Shown here piece by piece: positions 60,493 to 64,000 of a DNA stretch of 64,000 bases. The notes beneath the pieces are model-generated. The model did no database searches. It saw only the letters and a list, made by a program, of their open reading frames with translations, and was not told where the DNA came from. The position numbers and the translations under genes were made by a program. Positions within the stretch are counted from its first letter, which is position 1; each line of letters starts with the position of its first letter. Source of the DNA: WLMZ01 sp963732585 (lineage in GTDB: Bacteria; Actinomycetota; Acidimicrobiia; Acidimicrobiales; Ilumatobacteraceae); assembly GCA_963732585.1 (NCBI GenBank), contig CAVSZY010000003.1:1550001-1614000 (forward strand), in the 5' to 3' direction.

Positions 60493-60723
60493 TCAGCTGC
60501 CGCGTTGATCAGCGGGACGCAGGTCGACTCGCATCACCAGCACACCGTCTTCCAGCGATGCCACGGCATCGCCAACGATGGCGAAATCCTGAAAGTCCGT
60601 CTGCGCCTGGGAGATGAATGCCTGGCGCTCCTCGCCCGCCACCGGCGGCAACGGACGGTGCTTCACCGCCGCGGCACGCTCACGAAAACGGGCCAACATC
60701 GCATCAACATCAAGCTCAGCCAC
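60493..60723 (-). CDS. Small conserved-looking hypothetical protein
   Basis: A 76-residue protein: AELDVDAMLARFRERAAAVKHR, then AFISQAQTDFQDFAIVGDA. Mostly helical then a short beta end (VLVMRVDLR). No family recognised. Its start follows the stop of the membrane protein at 60728 by four bases, so the two form an operon. Confidence 0.6.
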   Translation of the reverse strand: MAELDVDAMLARFRERAAAVKHRPLPPVAGEERQAFISQAQTDFQDFAIVGDAVASLEDGVLVMRVDLRPADQRGS

Positions 60724-60727
60724 GGCC

Positions 60728-61207
60728 CTAACCTAACTCGTCGGCTTCGAACATGCGCAACAGCGGATCGATCGCCACTGCGTCGTCCACCTCCAGATTG
60801 GAGGTGTCGTCTCGACCCGGTGCGCCGAGCGGCAACAGATCATCCCGCAGGTCGTCGATCGGCGGCAGCTCCGCCTTGCCAATCGCCCGCAGGTCGACTT
60901 CCGGCTGCGGCATTAGGGCGCCAATGGAAACCGACTTGTTCACCGGTTCGGCACCAGGGGGCCTGACGCTGTCCAACAGTCGGCGCTGCTCCAACCTGCT
61001 CATCCGGCGAAACTTCGTCGCCTCCATCACCTCGAGCGGGGCCAACAACTGTGGCTCCGGCCTCGAGTTGCGCCAAAACCACACCGTGATCGCCACCAAC
61101 CCGGCGCCGAGCAGCACCAAGGCCAAGGCCAGCAAGTACACAAGTCGGGTGCTGCCCGTGTCGTTGATCTCGTCGGCGACGACTTGGGTGAACACTTGCA
61201 TTCTCAT
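60728..61207 (-). CDS. Single-pass membrane protein of unknown function
   Basis: A 159-residue protein with one membrane helix (LVYLLALALVLLGAGLVAITVWFW, about 22-45), followed by a charged cytosolic part with MEATKFRRMSRLEQRRLLDSVRPPG. No family recognised. The start is either ATG 61207 or 61201. In operon with the 76-residue gene. Confidence 0.6.
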   Translation of the reverse strand: MRMQVFTQVVADEINDTGSTRLVYLLALALVLLGAGLVAITVWFWRNSRPEPQLLAPLEVMEATKFRRMSRLEQRRLLDSVRPPGAEPVNKSVSIGALMPQPEVDLRAIGKAELPPIDDLRDDLLPLGAPGRDDTSNLEVDDAVAIDPLLRMFEADELG

Positions 61208-61288
61208 CGACCAGCATTCTCGCAGGATCAAAGCCAATTCCGCTGGCATCACCGCTGTTGTTCGGCCCCGATTTCAGGCAAGCTGTTG

Positions 61289-61744
61289 ATGATGGACGCA
61301 GCGCTCGCCTTTGCCGCAATCGCCGCCATCTGTGCCGCACTGTGGTGGGTGGCCTACAAGATCGAGCCGCATTGGGTCTCCAAAGATGGCACCCGGGTGA
61401 TCTGCTATGCCCAAAGCCTCGATCACAACGGCCAGCCCGAGGGTCGCTTCCGCGAGGTACGCCTGCGCCAGATCGATGACAACCGAGTCGAAGTCCGCCA
61501 GCGCGGCCGTTACGCCCGGGCACCACGGCCGACCGATACCTACAAGCCAGCGCTGCTCAGCTTCGCCAACAGCCAGCCGTACACGCAATGGTCGGTCATC
61601 GGCCGATCCGACGAACCGCCAAAAGGTAAGGAGATCTTCGTTCTCGGCAACAATCACACCGAAGGCCAGCCCCCGTTGCTGGCGATCCGCTTGCCCGCGT
61701 CGAGCCGCGCCGTACCGATGTTGCAAGCGATACTCAACCGCTGA
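61289..61744 (+). CDS. Membrane-anchored hypothetical protein
   Basis: A 151-residue protein with an N-terminal membrane anchor (ALAFAAIAAICAALWWVAYKI, about 4-24), then a basic domain with VSKDGTRVICYAQSLD, FREVRLRQIDDNRVEVRQRG and EIFVLGNNHTEGQ. Probably on the cytosolic side. No family recognised. ATG 61289 or 61292; upstream frame excluded because it overlaps the divergent gene. Confidence 0.6.
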   Translation: MMDAALAFAAIAAICAALWWVAYKIEPHWVSKDGTRVICYAQSLDHNGQPEGRFREVRLRQIDDNRVEVRQRGRYARAPRPTDTYKPALLSFANSQPYTQWSVIGRSDEPPKGKEIFVLGNNHTEGQPPLLAIRLPASSRAVPMLQAILNR

Positions 61745-61774
61745 GGCTCAGGCGTTGAGGCCCGCCGCTAAGGC

Positions 61775-62959
61775 TCAGGCGTTGACCGTCACCCGGTTCA
61801 AGAACGCCGCCAGCCTCGGCGCCAACTGATCGAGGTTGATCAGGAACGCGTCGTGGCCATGGGGCGAGTCGATCTCGAAATACTCGCAGTCGACCCCCTC
61901 GGAACACAACACGTCACGAATCTGCTGCTGTTGGTAGGCCGGGTAGAGGATGTCGCTCCAGATCCCGGCGGTGAGTACCGGCACGCTGATCCGCCCCATC
62001 GCCGCGGCCAGGTTGCTGCGCCCCCGAGCCACATCGTGCAGATCCATCGCTTTGCCGAGCAGCAGGTAGCTGTTGGCGTCGAAGCGACGAATCAATTTCT
62101 CGCCGTGATAGTCGAGGTAGCGCTCAACCTCGAACCGTTGCCACAACTCGAACCCCTGCCCGCTCGCCGTGCGATCGGCGAAGTCGCGCCCGAAGCGGTC
62201 GGTGAACACGTTGTCGCTACGGAACGTCACCTGCGCCACGGTGCGCGCCAATGCCAGACCTTCAGCTGGCCCATCACCGGGCGCGGCGTCGTAATAGTCG
62301 CCACCGCGCCACGCCGGATCGAGGCGAATGGCTCGCCGCCCGATCGCCCCCCAAGCGATCTGTTGCGCCGTGGATTGCGCGCACGTGGCGATCGGCACCA
62401 GCGACCGCACGCGGTTGGGGTAAATGATCCCCCACTCCAGCACTTGCATGCCGCCCATCGAGCCGCCGATCACGCTGTCCCATACCCGAATTCCGAGATG
62501 ATCGGCCAGCCGGGCCTGCAAGCGGACCATGTCGCGCACCGTCACCACCGGGAAACGCGAGCCATACGGTCGGCCATCGTCGGGGTGCGCCGAAGCAGGG
62601 CCGGTGGTGCCCTGGCAACCGCCGAGCACATTGCTGCAGACGATGAACCAGCGGTCGGTGTCCAAGGCCTTACCCGGACCGATCAAGCCTTCCCACCAAC
62701 CCTCCTCCACTCGGCTGTGATGGGGATCGCTCGACCCGGCAGCATGGCTGTCGCCGGTCCAGGCGTGACACAGCAAGATCGCATTCGAGGCCTGCGCGTT
62801 GAGCGTGCCCCAGGTCTCATAGGCGATGGTCGGCGCCCGCAACGTGCCGCCGCCATCGAGCACCAACGTTCGATTTTCGGGAAGCGTGAAGAACCGCCTC
62901 GGCCCAGGATCATCGCCGGGCATGAAGGCACCAGTAACCGGGAGCGGTAGCTGTGTCAT
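61775..62959 (-). CDS. metX: Homoserine O-acetyltransferase
   Basis: A 394-residue alpha/beta-hydrolase-fold acyltransferase that transfers acetyl from acetyl-CoA to homoserine in methionine synthesis. Motifs: YETWGTLNAQASNAILLCHAWTGDSH, nucleophile GGSMGGMQVLEW (Ser near 167), GIWSDILYP Asp, and DSPHGHDAFL His. The ATG at 62959 has AGGA 11-14 bases upstream; the longer frame to 62989 would run into the riboswitch region. Regulated probably by the SAM riboswitch upstream. Confidence 0.9.
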   Translation of the reverse strand: MTQLPLPVTGAFMPGDDPGPRRFFTLPENRTLVLDGGGTLRAPTIAYETWGTLNAQASNAILLCHAWTGDSHAAGSSDPHHSRVEEGWWEGLIGPGKALDTDRWFIVCSNVLGGCQGTTGPASAHPDDGRPYGSRFPVVTVRDMVRLQARLADHLGIRVWDSVIGGSMGGMQVLEWGIIYPNRVRSLVPIATCAQSTAQQIAWGAIGRRAIRLDPAWRGGDYYDAAPGDGPAEGLALARTVAQVTFRSDNVFTDRFGRDFADRTASGQGFELWQRFEVERYLDYHGEKLIRRFDANSYLLLGKAMDLHDVARGRSNLAAAMGRISVPVLTAGIWSDILYPAYQQQQIRDVLCSEGVDCEYFEIDSPHGHDAFLINLDQLAPRLAAFLNRVTVNA

Positions 62960-62975
62960 GACCTGTGACGTCCTT

Positions 62976-63110
62976 TCGTAGCGATGCAATATGTTGCGCT
63001 ACGACCGGTCCTTGTTGCCGCTTGCTCGGCCACATCCCACATTGCTGCGGAGGCACCTTGGGGTTGACCGTTCCAGGTTGCCGGGTTCTGACGAACCACT
63101 CGTAATGCGC
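62976..63110 (-). ncRNA. SAM-clan (SAM-I/SAM-IV-like) riboswitch of metX
   Basis: On the minus strand, 63110 to 62996 has the SAM-riboswitch core words ACCCGGCAACC and AAGGTGCC, with a closing stem P1 made of CGTAATGCGC (63101-63110) and GCGCTACG (62996-63003, plus-strand view). Just 3' is a hairpin 62976-63004 (CGCTACGA with TCGTAGCG) that uses the same strand as P1 and ends two bases before the AGGA ribosome site. The two pairings exclude each other, so ligand binding could change access to the ribosome site. The exact SAM class is not settled. Confidence 0.65.
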
Positions 63111-63229
63111 TGGCAAGCCTACACAGCGGCCCCAAACCACGCTGCACTCTTGGCCGTACTTTGAGAATTCGGCGAGTTGCGCTACAGTGAGCTCGTTGTG
63201 CGGGCGGCACTGGGGCCTAGGAGGCCTGC

Positions 63230-64000
63230 ATGTGCGATACCTGCGAAAGGACAATGACTCGTCGAAGCGTGCTGTCGCGGGTCGCCGCTGGCCTCGCCGC
63301 GGCTGGTGCAACACCACTGCTCGGCATCGATTCTGCTTCGGCGTCAGCGCCACAGAGCCGTCTCCCGCAAGCGGTCAGCGCACCATCGATCGTCAGCCGT
63401 AGGCGTTGGGGTGCCACAGAATCGATCCGCGTCAACGACCGCTTCTACGCACCGATCCGCAAGCTGATCGTGCACCACTCCGCCAGCCCAAACAAGCCGA
63501 GCAGCCCGGCCAACGTGGTCCGTTCGATGGAGGCTTACCACATCCTGACCAAGGGTTACACCGACATCGGCTACAACTACCTCATCGACCACAAGGGCGT
63601 GATCTACGAGGGTCGGGCGGCACGTAACTACGGCGATGGTGACACGATCACCGCCGAGGACAGCAACGGTTGGGGCGTGGTCGGCGGCCACGCCAAGGGC
63701 TACAACGCTGGCGCCGTTGGCATCTGCCTGATCGGCAACTTCGAAAATACCGACCCTACCGATGCGGCACTCGGCGCGTTGAGCTCCTTGATGGCTTGGA
63801 AAGCCAGTAAACACAAGATCAACGCCCTGGCCAGCGAGACGTACTACACGATCTATGGCGGCCAGAAGAAGACCGCCAACATCGCCGGACACACCGCCGT
63901 CGGCGGCACCCAATGTCCCGGTGCGCAGTTGCTCGACATGTTGCCGTGGATACGCGAAGAGGTCGGCAACCGTGCCGGTGCGTGGCCAGACCAAGCAATC
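63230..64000 (+). CDS. Peptidoglycan-recognition/N-acetylmuramoyl-L-alanine amidase, Tat-exported, partial
   Basis: The frame is open to the window end (257 codons). Start ATG 63230 has AGGAGG upstream; an inner ATG (MTRRSVLSRVAAGLAAAGA) begins the twin-arginine signal with RR-S-V-L and ends near SASA. The PGRP/amidase_2 fold follows: RRWGATES, zinc-binding VHHSASPN, YHILTKGYTDIGYNYLID, GVIYEGRA, GICLIGNFEN and GHTAVGGTQCPGAQL with the second zinc His and Cys. It would act on cell-wall peptidoglycan outside the membrane. The C-terminus is missing. Confidence 0.85.
   Translation, partial: MCDTCERTMTRRSVLSRVAAGLAAAGATPLLGIDSASASAPQSRLPQAVSAPSIVSRRRWGATESIRVNDRFYAPIRKLIVHHSASPNKPSSPANVVRSMEAYHILTKGYTDIGYNYLIDHKGVIYEGRAARNYGDGDTITAEDSNGWGVVGGHAKGYNAGAVGICLIGNFENTDPTDAALGALSSLMAWKASKHKINALASETYYTIYGGQKKTANIAGHTAVGGTQCPGAQLLDMLPWIREEVGNRAGAWPDQAI

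Overview
The window reads as a high-GC, lipid-degrading member of the Actinomycetota, most likely an Acidimicrobiia relative (inference). Supporting signs are a wax ester/diacylglycerol acyltransferase start, many overlapping stop/start junctions (ATGA, GTGA, TAGTG), mycofactocin-type SDR and NDMA-type alcohol dehydrogenase genes, paired heteromeric acyl-CoA dehydrogenases, DUF35/lipid-transfer thiolases, a 13E12 (DUF222) HNH remnant and a SAM-clan riboswitch before metX. No rRNA gene and no CRISPR array is present.

Layout. 1-9.1 kb: acyltransferase start, lipase, HSD10-like dehydrogenase, a lipoprotein with PEP-swivel and pyruvate-phosphate-dikinase-like domains split by a one-base frameshift, SnoaL-like protein, DUF35-thiolase fusion, hydrolase and amidohydrolase. 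9.1-14.4 kb: L-rhamnose isomerase plus GH78 rhamnosidase under a LacI-like operator, then an ECF sigma factor with a membrane partner. 14.5-24.9 kb: a nine-gene minus-strand acyl-CoA/sterol-type catabolic block (P450, CoA ligase, tandem TetR, two amidohydrolases, DUF35, thiolase, two acyl-CoA dehydrogenases). 25-29.2 kb: TetR, PhyH-like oxygenase, mycofactocin-type SDR, Gfo/Idh/MocA oxidoreductase. 29.2-35.7 kb: a branched-chain-type ABC importer in three polypeptides, a LivHMG fusion, an MFS-LivF fusion and a lipoprotein binding protein. 36-46 kb: GH2 enzyme, hydrolase, TetR, acyl-CoA ligase, an IS630 element seated exactly in the stop codons of two convergent genes, an NDMA-type alcohol dehydrogenase and a frameshifted amidohydrolase. 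46-50.2 kb: BKACE enzyme, molybdopterin oxidoreductase and SDR, linked by a repeated TGACA-N4-TGTCA inverted repeat.

52.4-60.4 kb is the most unusual part. The 3' half of a tRNA-Gly(GCC) gene (anticodon loop to encoded CCA, about 47 bp) is repeated five times in direct orientation, and the complete tRNA gene lies at the right end. Each copy directly abuts a strong hairpin terminator. Four copies also carry a conserved arm of about 126 bp rich in GTCCG words and ending in an 18-bp palindrome. The five units between the copies (1.1-2.4 kb) carry paired small genes: an HTH/PIN toxin-antitoxin pair, a Fic protein, a small gene with a nucleotidyltransferase-like partner (one intact and one decayed pair), and a gene pair of unknown function (about 128 + 87 aa) present in two intact copies and one decayed copy. 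No integrase is visible. The structure looks like serial integration and reshuffling of small integrase-less toxin-antitoxin or defence cassettes at one tRNA attachment site.

The right end returns to core genes: small membrane proteins, metX with a candidate SAM riboswitch, and a Tat-exported peptidoglycan-recognition amidase running off the window. Several decayed fragments (13E12/HNH, PIN, D-aminoacylase-like, XRE) show repeated turnover in the accessory stretches.
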